NCBI RefSeq assembly: GCF_001971705.1
Contig: NZ_CP019327.1
Span: 3,038,001 to 3,102,000, forward strand
Reading direction: 5' to 3'
Origin: Natronorubrum daqingense
GTDB lineage: Archaea; Halobacteriota; Halobacteria; Halobacteriales; Natrialbaceae
Length of the DNA: 64,000 nucleotides
The notes under the pieces are model-generated. The model worked only from the letters and a program-made list of their open reading frames with translations, had not been told where the DNA came from and did not search any database. Shown piece by piece: positions 26,784 to 36,077 of this stretch. The position numbers were made by a program, and so were the translations under genes. How positions within the stretch are numbered: the stretch's first letter is position 1; each line of letters opens with the position of its first letter.

Positions 26784-27053
26784 TCAGCGCTTGTATCCGT
26801 GGCCGACGTAGAGGGCGAGGGCGTTAGCTGTGAGTAACACGAGGAACAACAGGGTCGCCTGTGGTGAACCGAGTCCCTGCGCGAGAAGTGGCAGGTGGGC
26901 GAACGGAAGGGCGATCGCACCCCAGAACGACACGAACTGTACCGGGAGTTTGACCGAGTCGACGAGCGAGCGCCGAGGGTGGTCGTGACGGTCTGATTCG
27001 GGGCTGGACGGGTTGATCGAGTCGTTCGAGAGGGGGGTGGAGGAGTTGGACAT
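26784..27053 (-). CDS. Small two-helix membrane protein
   Basis: An 89-residue protein with a Ser/Pro-rich polar N-terminus of about 35 residues followed by two hydrophobic helices (VQFVSFWGAIALPFAHLPLL and ATLLFLVLLTANALALYVGH) and a basic end (GYKR). The gene is upstream of trkH on the same strand, 116 bases away. I do not recognise the family; similar short proteins beside trkH and his genes are familiar from haloarchaeal genomes but have no assigned role. Confidence 0.7.
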   Translation of the reverse strand: MSNSSTPLSNDSINPSSPESDRHDHPRRSLVDSVKLPVQFVSFWGAIALPFAHLPLLAQGLGSPQATLLFLVLLTANALALYVGHGYKR

Positions 27054-27340
27054 CAGGGGGTCACCGTTTCGTATCTCTGACTTTCACTGAAACCATCATA
27101 TAAGTGGTCGAACCTTGGGGTAGTTTCGGGTCGTTTTAGTCGAGAAACCGGAGCGATACGATCGGAGGAGACGGCGTCAAATGGGGCTAAAACTTTTACA
27201 ACTCTTTTTCAGACCGTCGATTGTCGTGAGGATTTGCAGCTACATTCGTCCGGACTGAACGCCGATAATCGCGTTCCTACCACTATCTTGATGGAATTTG
27301 AACGCAATCGCCTTGTACCGGCGGGCACATCGATGTGGAT

Positions 27341-27928
27341 ATGAGCGAGCGAACGGCAACCGTCACGCGCGAGACCGCCGAGACGTCGATCGAGTGTACG
27401 CTGTCGGTCGACGGCGACGGTGACGCGGACGTCGACACGGGAATCGGCTTTTTCGACCACATGCTGACGTCGTTCGCCAAACACGGCCTCTTCGACCTCG
27501 CCCTCGAGTGCGACGGCGACCTCGAGATCGACGATCACCACACGGTCGAGGACGTCGCGATCGTGATCGGTGAGGCGCTAGATGGCGCACTCGAGGATCG
27601 ATCCGGCATCGTTCGGTACGCAGACCGGCAGGTCCCACTGGACGAAGCCGTCGCCGGCGTCATCGTCGACGTGAGCGGGCGGCCGCGCTGGTACTTCGAC
27701 GGCGAGTTCTCGCAGGCCCAGATCGGCGGGTTCACGAGCGACATGGCGCGTCACTTCGGCGAGTCGCTAGCGATGAATGCGGGGCTTACCGTTCACGCGG
27801 AGGTCTCGGGTGAAAACGCCCACCACGAGGTCGAGGCGTTGTTCAAGGCGCTCGCGCGGTCGCTCGACGACGCGACGCGAGTCGACGAGCGACGGACGGG
27901 AACGCCCAGTACGAAAGGAACGCTCTAA
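27341..27928 (+). CDS. hisB: Imidazoleglycerol-phosphate dehydratase
   Basis: A 195-residue stand-alone HisB. The metal-binding His clusters are visible: [13 protein letters not shown] near residue 40, [14 protein letters not shown] near residue 65, [10 protein letters not shown] and [18 protein letters not shown] near the end. It dehydrates imidazole glycerol phosphate to imidazole acetol phosphate in histidine synthesis, with Mn2+. I choose ATG 27341 (MSERTATV) over the ATG two codons upstream by usual family start; both are possible. It overlaps nothing and is convergent with the gene ending at 27930. Confidence 0.96.
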   Translation: MSERTATVTRETAETSIECTLSVDGDGDADVDTGIGFFDHMLTSFAKHGLFDLALECDGDLEIDDHHTVEDVAIVIGEALDGALEDRSGIVRYADRQVPLDEAVAGVIVDVSGRPRWYFDGEFSQAQIGGFTSDMARHFGESLAMNAGLTVHAEVSGENAHHEVEALFKALARSLDDATRVDERRTGTPSTKGTL

Positions 27929-27929
27929 G

Positions 27930-28745
27930 CTACTCGCGTTGCAGTGTTCCGTCGGATTCGACGAACTCGCCCGTCTCGAGCGCATGGTCGACAATCGCTT
28001 CGACTTCGTACGACTCGAGGTCGTACGCACCGGCGGCCAGGTTTTCGACGGTCGTCCGGTTCATCGGGAACTCTCGGTTTTGCAGCAGTCGGATAACCTT
28101 CCCGTAGGATGCAGGCGGTTTCCTCGCCGATTTAGACTGCTGTGATGGTTGTGAGTCGACTGGTGTCTTGTCGCTCGAGTCGGCTGGAGCGTCATCACTC
28201 GAGTCGGCTGGAGCGTCATCACTCGAATTGGCCGCTGCGTCGTCGATCGTCTCGACCGCAGAAGCCGCCGCCTCGTCGCCGGTCGCGTCGACTGCGTCTG
28301 CGGATTCGACCTCGTCGAAGGTGATGCCATCTCGGTGTGGTGACTCGAGTTCGGCGATCGATGCGTGCCTCTCGTCGTCGGATTTGTCGGCTTCGTTGGC
28401 TTCGTTGGATCCAGCGGTGTCCGTTCGGTCATCTCCGTCGACAGTGTCACTCGACTCAGTCGTCGTCTCTCGTCTCTGTCGTGTCGCTGAGTCGGCATTC
28501 GGCGTGGCGGCGGGGTCGTGGTCTGGGGCCGCGGTGGTTTCTTCGGCGCTCGAGGCGGTCGCCGGCTCGCCGAGACCGGCGCGGGTGAGGAGCGGTTCGA
28601 GGAGTTCTTCGAGCGTCGGTTTACAGGCAGCACAGAGCACGACGCGCCGTTGTTCGGTTTCCGTCGGTTCGAGTTCGGGTGGCAGGACTTCGAACGTGCC
28701 GGCGGCGTCGCCACCGCAGAAGTCACAGGTCCGGAGCTCTCGCAT
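27930..28745 (-). CDS. Zinc-ribbon and C-terminal helical domain protein with acidic linker
   Basis: A 271-residue haloarchaeal protein. Residues 8-41 form a four-Cys zinc site (CDFCGG ... CAAC). The middle of about 150 residues is low-complexity, rich in Asp, Glu, Ser, Ala and Thr, and includes short repeats of SSDDAPAD. The C-terminal 70 residues are structured (YGKVIRLLQNREFPMNRTTV then AYDLESYEVEAIVDHALETG) and look like a small winged-helix or helical bundle. The pattern suggests a DNA- or RNA-associated factor, but no function is known to me. It is tail-to-tail with hisB (one base apart). Confidence 0.8.
   Translation of the reverse strand: MRELRTCDFCGGDAAGTFEVLPPELEPTETEQRRVVLCAACKPTLEELLEPLLTRAGLGEPATASSAEETTAAPDHDPAATPNADSATRQRRETTTESSDTVDGDDRTDTAGSNEANEADKSDDERHASIAELESPHRDGITFDEVESADAVDATGDEAAASAVETIDDAAANSSDDAPADSSDDAPADSSDKTPVDSQPSQQSKSARKPPASYGKVIRLLQNREFPMNRTTVENLAAGAYDLESYEVEAIVDHALETGEFVESDGTLQRE
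28174..28221. repeat. 24-bp in-frame tandem repeat in the linker
   Basis: Two exact copies of a 24-bp unit (28174-28197, 28198-28221) plus a diverged third, encoding the SSDDAPAD repeats of the 27930-28745 gene. Confidence 0.8.
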
Positions 28746-28910
28746 GCGCTTCGGTAGTCACCGGACCGTCAAAAATTGCCCGTCAGACCCCGGACACGTC
28801 AGTTCCGGCGAGGGTCGTCGAGCGTGTGATCCGTCCGGACAGTGGCGTTCCCGTAGTGGGATTTTTGTGACGATTGTGGCTCGAGGAAGGACTGGCGTCG
28901 AACACCGACC

Positions 28911-28917
28911 ATTATAG
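28911..28917 (+). promoter_or_regulatory. TATA box for the ACT-domain gene
   Basis: ATTATAG is 27-33 bases before ATG 28944. Confidence 0.55.
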
Positions 28918-28943
28918 CCCGGCGCGCATTGAGATGAGAACGA

Positions 28944-29447
28944 ATGTTCGACGAAATCATGGAAAAGTTCGAGGGATCGCCGAGCCAGCAGGCGGTTATT
29001 CGCTTGCTCTTAGAGCGCGGATTCTCCGTCAACGACGACGGCCGCGTCGTCTCGGGCGGCATCGAGATCCCGAATACGGGAATCGCGCGCGAAATCGGCG
29101 TCGACCGTCGCGTCGTCGACTCGACGACGGACGTCATCCTCGAGGATCCGGAACTGCGTCGGATCTTCCAAAACATCTCACAGGTGCCGAGTCTCATGGA
29201 CCTTGCACCCGTCCTCGACCTGACGGTACTCGCGATCGCCGTCGACGACGCCGACCAGAAAGGGATCGTCGCGCAGGTGACGGGGACGCTCGCCGAACAC
29301 GATATCTCGATTCGCCAGACGATCAGCGAGGATCCGGAGTTTACCGACGAACCACAGCTCTACCTGGTCACCGACCAGAAACTCCCGGGCGACGTGTTCA
29401 CCGCGATTCGCGAACTCGAGTTCGTTCGGAAGATCGAAATTCAGTGA
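28944..29447 (+). CDS. ACT-domain regulator of amino-acid metabolism
   Basis: A 167-residue protein. The N-terminal half contains a helix-turn-helix-like part (SPSQQAVIRLLLERGFSVND, then TGIAREIGVDRRVVDSTTDV), and the C-terminal half is an ACT domain (VLAIAVDDADQKGIVAQVTG, then DISIRQTISEDPEF). ACT domains bind amino acids, so this is probably a ligand-responsive transcription or enzyme regulator; archaeal homologues are often annotated just so. Its promoter places the start 27 bases downstream of the TATA box. The his genes nearby are possible but unproven targets. Confidence 0.88.
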   Translation: MFDEIMEKFEGSPSQQAVIRLLLERGFSVNDDGRVVSGGIEIPNTGIAREIGVDRRVVDSTTDVILEDPELRRIFQNISQVPSLMDLAPVLDLTVLAIAVDDADQKGIVAQVTGTLAEHDISIRQTISEDPEFTDEPQLYLVTDQKLPGDVFTAIRELEFVRKIEIQ

Positions 29448-29460
29448 GCGATCGGCTGTT

Positions 29461-29850
29461 TTACTCGGTGTCGTCGAACTCGTCGAGGACCGTCTCGAGT
29501 GCGCTCGTCAATTCCTCGAATCGGTTCATCGACATGGAATCGGTCGTCACCCAGACGCCGTGTGGTCCCCGAATCACCCGGGAGAGGTAGCCGTTTTCGA
29601 ACATCCGGACCGTGGCTTCGTACGCCCCGAGTTGCGTATTTCGGTACGCCGACTGGGAGCGAAAGCCCAGTCGCTCGTGGTCCGCGAATCCGACCAGATC
29701 GGCGGTTTGATCGAGATCCGAACGGAGGTAGAGCTGATCGACGTCGTCTTCGGTGAAGTACGTGATACTTCGCAGTTCGTCGCCGACTGCCGTTCGACAA
29801 ACGCTCTCGAGTTCTTCGGCGAGTGTCTGGTCGATGGTATCGTTGGTCAT
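29461..29850 (-). CDS. Conserved haloarchaeal protein (DUF7522-like)
   Basis: A 129-residue cytoplasmic protein, convergent with the ACT-domain gene. The start at 29850 (MTNDTIDQTLAEELESVC) is chosen since the frame upstream is basic and unstructured and since a TATA-like CTTACAC lies 21-27 bases before it on the minus strand. Recognisable strings are TAVGDELRSITYFTEDDVDQ, YLRSDL and FENGYLSRVIRGPHGVWVTT. I associate these with a haloarchaea-only family (DUF7522, from memory). Fold looks alpha/beta, like a small heme- or ligand-binding sensor. Function unknown. Confidence 0.8.
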   Translation of the reverse strand: MTNDTIDQTLAEELESVCRTAVGDELRSITYFTEDDVDQLYLRSDLDQTADLVGFADHERLGFRSQSAYRNTQLGAYEATVRMFENGYLSRVIRGPHGVWVTTDSMSMNRFEELTSALETVLDEFDDTE

Positions 29851-30096
29851 AGACACATGGACGATAGAGGGGTGTAAGAACGTGATGGTCGGTGACATCG
29901 ATTGCCGCCCCCTCGAGACGCCGTCCGACCGCGAGCCGGGACCAACGCCGGCCGACCGATCGCCGGTCGTCGGTCGTCGGAAACTGGTGTCGCTCGGACC
30001 GACGCGCTCTTTTCGGGGGCGAGTGTACCCACAACCATGCTCGAGCGGGGGAGCCGAAGACGCTGGCGATGGTCGAGATGGCGGGGACGAAACGCG

Positions 30097-30103
30097 GGAG
30101 GTG
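30097..30103 (+). promoter_or_regulatory. Strong Shine-Dalgarno fixing the start of the IMPACT gene
   Basis: GGAGGTG, a 7-base complement of the archaeal 16S 3' end, stands 7 bases before GTG 30111. It selects that GTG over the in-frame ATGs at 30069 and 30078. Strong SD sites are uncommon in haloarchaea. Confidence 0.65.
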
Positions 30104-30110
30104 GGCGTCC

Positions 30111-30758
30111 GTGAGTCGAACGTACCTGACCGTCTCCGAGCCCGCAACCGCCGAGTTCGTCGTGCAGGGGTCCGAGTTCCTCGGTCACGCTCGGCCCGTC
30201 GACTCCGTCGCCGCCGCCGAATCCTTCGTCGAGACCGTTCGCGAGGAGTACGCCGACGCGACTCACAACGTCCCCGCGTATCGCGTCCGCGTCGGTGGCG
30301 ACGCCGGGCGAAGTGACGAGGACTCGAGCGACGTTTCCGCGAGCGGCTTTCTTCGCGAGTACTCGAGCGACGACGGCGAGCCCTCCGGCTCTGCGGGGAA
30401 GCCGGCGTTGAACGTCCTCACCCAACGAGAGATCGAAAACTGTGCGGTCGTCGTCACGCGCTACTACGGCGGGACGAACCTCGGCGTCGGCGGCCTCGTC
30501 CGGGCGTACTCCCGCGCGGTCAAAGACGCCGTCGACGCGGCGGGCGTCGTCGAAGAACGCCCTCACGAAACGGTCTCGATCGACATCGCATACGATGATT
30601 CGGGGACTATCCGAAGCATCCTCGAGAGCGAGGGTTACGAGTTCGACGCGGAGTATCAGGAGAGCGTCGCGTTCGACGTTCGCGTGCCACTCGAGGCGGC
30701 CGACGGGTTTCGTGACCGACTCCGGAGCGCGACGAGCGGTCGCGTCGACCTCGAGTGA
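30111..30758 (+). CDS. IMPACT/YigZ family protein
   Basis: A 215-residue protein starting at GTG 30111, chosen by the strong SD site. Signature stretch: DDGEPSGSAGKPALNVLTQ, then VVVTRYYGGTNLGVGGLVRA. The UPF0029 N-terminal domain folds like a ribosomal S5/EF-G domain; the C-terminal part (after about residue 140) is a ferredoxin-like RNA-binding-type domain. In eukaryotes IMPACT tempers GCN2; in prokaryotes the role is unclear, with proposed links to translation. There is an acidic insertion (AGRSDEDSSDVSASG) between the first conserved strand and the EPSGSAG loop. It ends 3 bases from the convergent gene end at 30762. Confidence 0.92.
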   Translation: MSRTYLTVSEPATAEFVVQGSEFLGHARPVDSVAAAESFVETVREEYADATHNVPAYRVRVGGDAGRSDEDSSDVSASGFLREYSSDDGEPSGSAGKPALNVLTQREIENCAVVVTRYYGGTNLGVGGLVRAYSRAVKDAVDAAGVVEERPHETVSIDIAYDDSGTIRSILESEGYEFDAEYQESVAFDVRVPLEAADGFRDRLRSATSGRVDLE

Positions 30759-30761
30759 GGG

Positions 30762-31652
30762 TCACCGACCGTCGTTCGTCCCGACCCCGCTCGTCAGGCG
30801 TTCGTCGACGGCCTCGAGGAACGCGTCCGCGTCCGCGAGTTCGTCGCGGTCGAATCGAACGTCGCGAAGCCCGGAGTCGAGGACGAGTTCGCCGTTGCGG
30901 AGGCGGACGTGGCCGACGTCGTCCCACGCGACGAAGCGCTTCGTGTACGGCCGTCGCCTGACGAGTCCAGTCTCGTAGCACTGTACTTCACACCGTTCTC
31001 GTCCGGGACCGAACGACCAGCGACCCTCGGCGAGACAGCTGCCAACCCAGAACCCGGCGATCGTGAGCCAGACGAGTCCCTCGAGCCAGTTGCCCACGGC
31101 GGCGTTGCCGATCGCGAGCACCGCCCACATGATCGCGATGACGATATCGGCGACCGGCGTGCCGACGGGCTCCCACTCCCACGTTCGCTCGGGATTGCCG
31201 GGTGCCATTGCGTCGACGTAGCGGTTTCCGGCGAGTTGTGAGAGGGCGTATCCCGACGCAAACACGAGCAACGCGATGACGAGCGTGACGTGATTCGCAG
31301 GCGTTTCGAACGGTGCGAACCACGTCCCGAGGAACACGAGGGCAGGGAGTGCGAGCGCGACACGGCGAACGGCCGACCGACCGAGTCGGATCGGCAGCCG
31401 CTCGTCGACTCGAGCGAGGAGAAAGCCGCCGAGTGCACCCGCGAGGAACCCGCCCGCGCTCGTGGACTCGAGGCCGGCCGGCCAGCCGTCGATCGCTCCG
31501 GCGAGTATCGTGGCGATGCCGGCGAGGAGAACGCCGCCGTAGACGCCGCTTGCGACTTGAAACATCGCGTCCGGTCGCTCGGGTGGGCGATCGATACTCC
31601 CCGCGGAATCGGTAGTGTCGTGGGCGGCCACGATCCTCCTATTCTCTGCCAT
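30762..31652 (-). CDS. Multi-spanning membrane protein with a C-terminal soluble domain
   Basis: A 296-residue protein if started at ATG 31652; ATG 31565 (MFQVASGVYGG) is an alternative that drops a polar lead. About six hydrophobic segments occupy the first two thirds (for example VYGGVLLAGIATILAGAI, VALALPALVFLGTWFAPF, IVIAIMWAVLAIGNAAV). The last 75 residues (from ERCEVQCYETGLVRRRPYTK) read like a small PH-type beta domain: AWDDVGHVRLRNGELVLDSG. The gene lies 46 bases after the TRAP permease on the same strand and could be the last gene of that operon. Function unknown. Confidence 0.75.
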   Translation of the reverse strand: MAENRRIVAAHDTTDSAGSIDRPPERPDAMFQVASGVYGGVLLAGIATILAGAIDGWPAGLESTSAGGFLAGALGGFLLARVDERLPIRLGRSAVRRVALALPALVFLGTWFAPFETPANHVTLVIALLVFASGYALSQLAGNRYVDAMAPGNPERTWEWEPVGTPVADIVIAIMWAVLAIGNAAVGNWLEGLVWLTIAGFWVGSCLAEGRWSFGPGRERCEVQCYETGLVRRRPYTKRFVAWDDVGHVRLRNGELVLDSGLRDVRFDRDELADADAFLEAVDERLTSGVGTNDGR

Positions 31653-31698
31653 CTTACATAAGTCTGAATGACGTCGATGAGCGTTCCGCCAGCCCGTC

Positions 31699-34416
31699 TC
31701 AGGCGTCACTCACCGTCGGCGTCGACACGGTGGACTCGGCCGACTCTCCCTCGTCCGCTCGAGCCCGGTTGCGATAGGTGAGGCCGGCGAGAAGGACGAG
31801 GCCGATGACGCGAAGCGGGAAGGTGATCACGAAGATGGTCAGGTGTGAGGGGACACCGAGGAGGGTGAGGAGTAACTCGACGACGAGCAGCGACAGTTCC
31901 GGCACCATGAGCAGGATCGACGCGACAGAGTACAGCGCCCGGTCGACGGTGTCGACGCGCGTGTACTGGTAGCCGATGATCGTGACGGCGAGGGCGTAGA
32001 CGCCGAGGAACATCCCGAGGACCGGGATCATCACGTCGGGGACGAAGAAGCCGAGGTCGGCGACGTCCGCCCAGCCGATCATCTCCCAGCCGTCCGCTCC
32101 TTCGCGCAGGAGGAGGATTCCCGGCGAGAAGACGAACGCGAACGGCACGAGCACCTTGTTGAGCGAGAGCAAGAACGCAGTCACTGCCGTCGCCATCTCG
32201 TCGGCTTTAGCGACCCCCGCACCGGCGAAGGCGGCGACGGCGACCGGCGGGGTCACGTCCGCCATCAGCCCGAAGTAGAGGATGAAGAGGTGGGCCGCCA
32301 GGAGTCCGATTCCGGCTTCTACGAGCGGCGTCTCGAGCATCGCGACCAGGATGATGTACATCGCGGTCGTCGGCATCCCCATTCCGAAGATGATCGACGC
32401 GATGCCGGTCAGGACGAGCAAGAGCAACATCGAACCTCCGCTGACGCTCTCGATGAGCGACGCGAGATTCGGCCCGAGTCCGGAGACGCTGATGACGCCC
32501 GGAACCACACCCGCCGCGGCGACGGCGATGACCACCGTCGTCGCGGTACGCGCGCCGGAGTCCATCGACTTCAACACGAACGTGCCGAACTGGTAGGCCC
32601 TGCTCGAGGCCATACTCGGCCGGCCAATCGCCTTCGCGGTTCGCTCGGCCGAGTTGTCGACGGCTTCGTCGAAGTCGAGTAGCGGCGCGTCGGCGAGGGG
32701 ACGAGCCAGTATGAACGCGACGCTGACGAGAATTGTGATCACGCCGAGATCCGACACCGCGGCGGAGGCGGCGCCACCGATGGCGTAGGGCTCGGCGGCG
32801 CTCTCGAGGCCGGCGAAGACCTGTACCGCGTCGGCCAATCCGCCGCCGACGGTCGCGTACGCACCGGCCTGTGCGAGAGAAATCGCGGTGATCGCCGTGA
32901 GCAACGGAATTCTCGTCCGTTCGTCGTAAGCGGCGACGAGCGCGATGACGGCGATGACGGCGACGATCGTCAACCAGCCGGCGCGGTTGACCGAGAGGCG
33001 CGCGATCACGAGGTAATACAGGAGGAGCAAGACGGGAATGAGGTAGAACCAGCCGGTTCGTAACGCGCCGGAGGCGTCCGGAAGCTTCGACCGCGGGAGG
33101 CCACCGACCCCGCTCTTGACGGCCTCGAAGTGGACCATCACCCACATGCCGAAGAAGAAGGCGATCGCTGGGAGCGTGGCGGCGATGATCACCTCGTCGA
33201 AGGGCGTGCCCGTAAACTCCATGATCAGGAAGGCGGCCGCGCCCATCACCGGTGGGAGCATCTGGCCGCCCGAGGAGGCCGACGACTCGACGGCCCCGGA
33301 GAACTCGGGTGAGTACCCCGAGCGCTTCATCAGCGGAATCGTGAACGCGCCGGTCGTCACCGTGTTCGCGATCGACGACCCCGAGAGCATCCCCATGAAG
33401 CCACTCGAGACGGTGCTCGCTTTCGCCGGGCCGCCCTTTCGGGTCCCCGTCAGCGAGTACGCGAGATCGATGAACCACTTGCCGGCGCCGCTCATCTCGA
33501 GGAACGCGCCGAAGAGGATGAAGATGAAGATGAAGCGAACGCTGACGCTGACGGGCGTGCTCATGACGCCCGCTTCCGTGGTGAACCAGAGGTTGTAGAC
33601 GATGTTCCCCCAGGTATCGGGCGTAATCGCGAGCGGGCCGAGCAGCGAGTCTCGCGGGATGAAGTGGCCCCACCGCGCGTAGACGATGAACGACGCGACG
33701 AGCGACATGAGGAGCACGCCGAGGGTCCGTCGCGTCGCCTCGAGCACCAACAGGATGCCGAGGGCTCCAATTACGAGGCCGAACGACACCTCGTCGAGCG
33801 GGATTCCGAGCGTGGCGACGGCCGTCACGACCGGCTCGAGCGCCGGATAAATCTCGTGTAGCGCGTCGACGTTACCGATACCGACGATCGCCATGTCCTG
33901 TCGTTGGTCGTAATTCGTGACGATGAAGTGAGCGGGAAGGAGCGAGAGGACGATACAGATGACGTCGATGGGCGTAACGCGGCTCATCGACGGGTCGACG
34001 AACACCCAACGCACGGCGTCACCGAGTCGAGTGACGAGTCCCTCGAGCGTTGAATCCGGTCCAGTTCGACGACTGACGGTGGGTTCGATTCGGCCGAGAG
34101 AGCGGGCGACGAAGCCCTCGCCGCGACTGGCCGGAAAGAGGAGAAATGCCAGGACCAGCGCGAACGTCACGTGGACCGTGTATATCTGTAGGGGCTCGAG
34201 CGACCCCAGTTCGATCTCGCCGACCAGTGGCAGTGTCGCGCCGAAGTAATAACTTCGGGCGGCGACCCACATCTGGAACGCCGAAAACGAGATGCCGATC
34301 AGGGCGACGAGCGCGGCCGCGAATCCGCTGAGCGTTCGACGCCGTTGAACTTCCTGGAGCAGTTCGTCCTGTTCGTCCTCAGAGAGTGCGTTTTCGTCGT
34401 GGTGATCTTCGCTCAT
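31699..34416 (-). CDS. TRAP transporter permease, fused 4TM/12TM, long form
   Basis: A 905-residue fused DctQ-DctM permease, longer than the one at 9917. Helices start after a charged N-terminus; core motifs are GSSIANTVTTGAFTIP, SASSGGQMLPPVMGAAAF, GMGMPTTAMYIILVAMLETP and DVTPPVAVAAFAGAGVA. Extra helices are present in the middle and at the C-terminus (VPELSLLVVELLLTLLGVPS). With the TAXI lipoprotein at 35063 and DUF1850 protein at 34439 it forms an organic-acid uptake system, probably Na+ driven. The overlap-free spacing to the DUF1850 gene is 22 bases, consistent with an operon. Confidence 0.94.
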   Translation of the reverse strand: MSEDHHDENALSEDEQDELLQEVQRRRTLSGFAAALVALIGISFSAFQMWVAARSYYFGATLPLVGEIELGSLEPLQIYTVHVTFALVLAFLLFPASRGEGFVARSLGRIEPTVSRRTGPDSTLEGLVTRLGDAVRWVFVDPSMSRVTPIDVICIVLSLLPAHFIVTNYDQRQDMAIVGIGNVDALHEIYPALEPVVTAVATLGIPLDEVSFGLVIGALGILLVLEATRRTLGVLLMSLVASFIVYARWGHFIPRDSLLGPLAITPDTWGNIVYNLWFTTEAGVMSTPVSVSVRFIFIFILFGAFLEMSGAGKWFIDLAYSLTGTRKGGPAKASTVSSGFMGMLSGSSIANTVTTGAFTIPLMKRSGYSPEFSGAVESSASSGGQMLPPVMGAAAFLIMEFTGTPFDEVIIAATLPAIAFFFGMWVMVHFEAVKSGVGGLPRSKLPDASGALRTGWFYLIPVLLLLYYLVIARLSVNRAGWLTIVAVIAVIALVAAYDERTRIPLLTAITAISLAQAGAYATVGGGLADAVQVFAGLESAAEPYAIGGAASAAVSDLGVITILVSVAFILARPLADAPLLDFDEAVDNSAERTAKAIGRPSMASSRAYQFGTFVLKSMDSGARTATTVVIAVAAAGVVPGVISVSGLGPNLASLIESVSGGSMLLLLVLTGIASIIFGMGMPTTAMYIILVAMLETPLVEAGIGLLAAHLFILYFGLMADVTPPVAVAAFAGAGVAKADEMATAVTAFLLSLNKVLVPFAFVFSPGILLLREGADGWEMIGWADVADLGFFVPDVMIPVLGMFLGVYALAVTIIGYQYTRVDTVDRALYSVASILLMVPELSLLVVELLLTLLGVPSHLTIFVITFPLRVIGLVLLAGLTYRNRARADEGESAESTVSTPTVSDA

Positions 34417-34438
34417 AGTGGCAGTAGGGAGCGCGTCG

Positions 34439-34996
34439 CTATCGCTCGTGGTCGACGGTCGTTTCGAGCGCGTCTCGCAGCGTTCGGTCGGTTACCGAGA
34501 GCGTGACGGTCCGTCCGTCAGATCGCTCAACCAGATCGTACCGTTCGGCCCCGACGACCAGTTCGTGGCCGGCGATCGATCCCGGTGTGACGCGCAGTTC
34601 CTCGGTCGATTCGTCGCTCTCGCGGACGTACCCCTCGTCGGTTCGCTCGATATCGTCCGTGGGGAGGCCCGCCCCGAACGACTGAAAGACCATCCGATCC
34701 ATCCGGAGCACGTCTCCGTCGACGACGTAGACGTCTTCGACGGGCGTCTTTTCGACGCTGTGGGTGTACGAAAGGGTTAGTTCTTCTCCGTCGTCGACCG
34801 GAATCTCGAGGAGGGCGTCACCGTCGGCGGCGTCGGCGACGAGCAGGGTTCGGTCGGCCGACGCGCTCGTCGCGACGGCCCCAATCGTCCCGGCAGCCGT
34901 GGCTCCAGTGGCCGCGGTAAGGGCGAGCGCGCGTCGACGGGTCAGTCGAACCACGGTAGAGAGTGGGTGAAGTGAGTCGGTCGGTGAGTCGATCAA
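34439..34996 (-). CDS. DUF1850 domain protein
   Basis: A 185-residue exported or membrane-anchored protein. An N-terminal signal-like segment (RLTRRRALALTAATGATAAG) carries twin Arg and a hydrophobic stretch, then the DUF1850 core: LTLSYTHSVEKTPVEDVYVV, MDRMVFQSFGAGLP and RTDEGYVRES. DUF1850 genes habitually accompany TAXI-TRAP operons, as here between the binding protein and the permease, so it is probably an accessory extracytoplasmic component. A GTG at 34954 is a possible later start, which would still keep the signal segment. Biochemical role is not established. Confidence 0.88.
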   Translation of the reverse strand: MIDSPTDSLHPLSTVVRLTRRRALALTAATGATAAGTIGAVATSASADRTLLVADAADGDALLEIPVDDGEELTLSYTHSVEKTPVEDVYVVDGDVLRMDRMVFQSFGAGLPTDDIERTDEGYVRESDESTEELRVTPGSIAGHELVVGAERYDLVERSDGRTVTLSVTDRTLRDALETTVDHER

Positions 34997-35062
34997 CCGG
35001 CAACTCGAGTTCGACAGAAACGCGAGTCGGCGGCAGGCGTCGACCTCGATCGGCCGTCGCTA

Positions 35063-36058
35063 TCAGTCGAAGTACGCTTCAGCGCCGGGGTGGAAGTCGA
35101 TCGGAATGGCGTCCTGTGCCGATTCGGCGTCGATGTACTCTTCTTTCTGGGTGACGTCGTCCGTGTTCTCGAAGATGGCCTCGGTCACTTCCTCGACGAT
35201 CTCGTCGTCGACGTCTTCGTGGGTGGCGATCATCGCCTCGACCGAGACCGTCTGCACGTCGTCGTCGGCCCCGTCGTAGGTTCCGCCGGGGATCTCGTCC
35301 TCGGAGAACCACTCGGCTTCCTCCATCAGGTCCGCCCGAATGTCTTCGGGAACCTCGACCAACGTGATGTCCGTCGTCTCTGCAAGCTCGTCGACCGCGC
35401 CGACCGGCCAACCGCCGACGATGACGGCGGCGTCGATGCCCCCGTCTCGAATCTGGTCGGCCGCCGTGGCGAAGTCTCCGGTCTGCTCGTCGGCCTCGAC
35501 GCCCGCCGTCTCGAGGATCTGCTGGGCGTTGACCTCGGTTCCACTTCCCTCGTCGCCGACGTTGACCGTCGCGCCGTCGAGGTCTTCGATCGACTCGATG
35601 TCGGCGTCGGCATCCGCAACGATGTGAATCGTTTCGGGGTACAACGAGCCGACGGCACGAAGGCTCGTCATCTCCTCGTCGATCTCGTCGATCCCGACGC
35701 CGTTGTACGCGAAGTAGCCGACGTCGTTTTGAATCAGGGCGAAGTCGGACTCGCCGCGCTCGAGGCGACCGACGTTCTCGACGCTTGCACCGGTCGACTG
35801 CACCTGCAACCCGTGTGACGTATGCGACTCGACGATACTCTTGAAATCACCCGACAGCGGGTAGTACGTTCCACTCTGGCCGCCGGCGTCCCACTCGAGG
35901 ATTTCTCCCCCGTCGGGGTCTGGATCACCGATTTCGTCGTCGTCATCATCGTCGTCATCGTCCGGTTCGGCATCTTCGCCGATGCAGCCGGCGATCGCCG
36001 TGAGTCCCAGGGCACCGCTTGCCGCGACGAACCGTCGGCGTGCTATTTTCTTCTGCAT
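35063..36058 (-). CDS. TAXI family TRAP transporter solute-binding lipoprotein
   Basis: A 331-residue binding protein. The start at 36058 (MQKKIARRRFVAASGALGLT) gives a Tat lipoprotein signal: Arg 7-9, a hydrophobic core, and lipobox IAGC with Cys25. Next comes a very acidic linker (a run of nine Asp), as expected for a halophile surface protein. The TAXI domain then has LEWDAGGQSGTYYPLSGDF and ENVGRLERGESDFALIQNDV. It is the first gene of the minus-strand TRAP operon. It shares only family-level similarity with the binding protein at 8520, so a different substrate is likely. Confidence 0.94.
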   Translation of the reverse strand: MQKKIARRRFVAASGALGLTAIAGCIGEDAEPDDDDDDDDDEIGDPDPDGGEILEWDAGGQSGTYYPLSGDFKSIVESHTSHGLQVQSTGASVENVGRLERGESDFALIQNDVGYFAYNGVGIDEIDEEMTSLRAVGSLYPETIHIVADADADIESIEDLDGATVNVGDEGSGTEVNAQQILETAGVEADEQTGDFATAADQIRDGGIDAAVIVGGWPVGAVDELAETTDITLVEVPEDIRADLMEEAEWFSEDEIPGGTYDGADDDVQTVSVEAMIATHEDVDDEIVEEVTEAIFENTDDVTQKEEYIDAESAQDAIPIDFHPGAEAYFD

Positions 36059-36077
36059 GACAACCAAACGCACCTTC

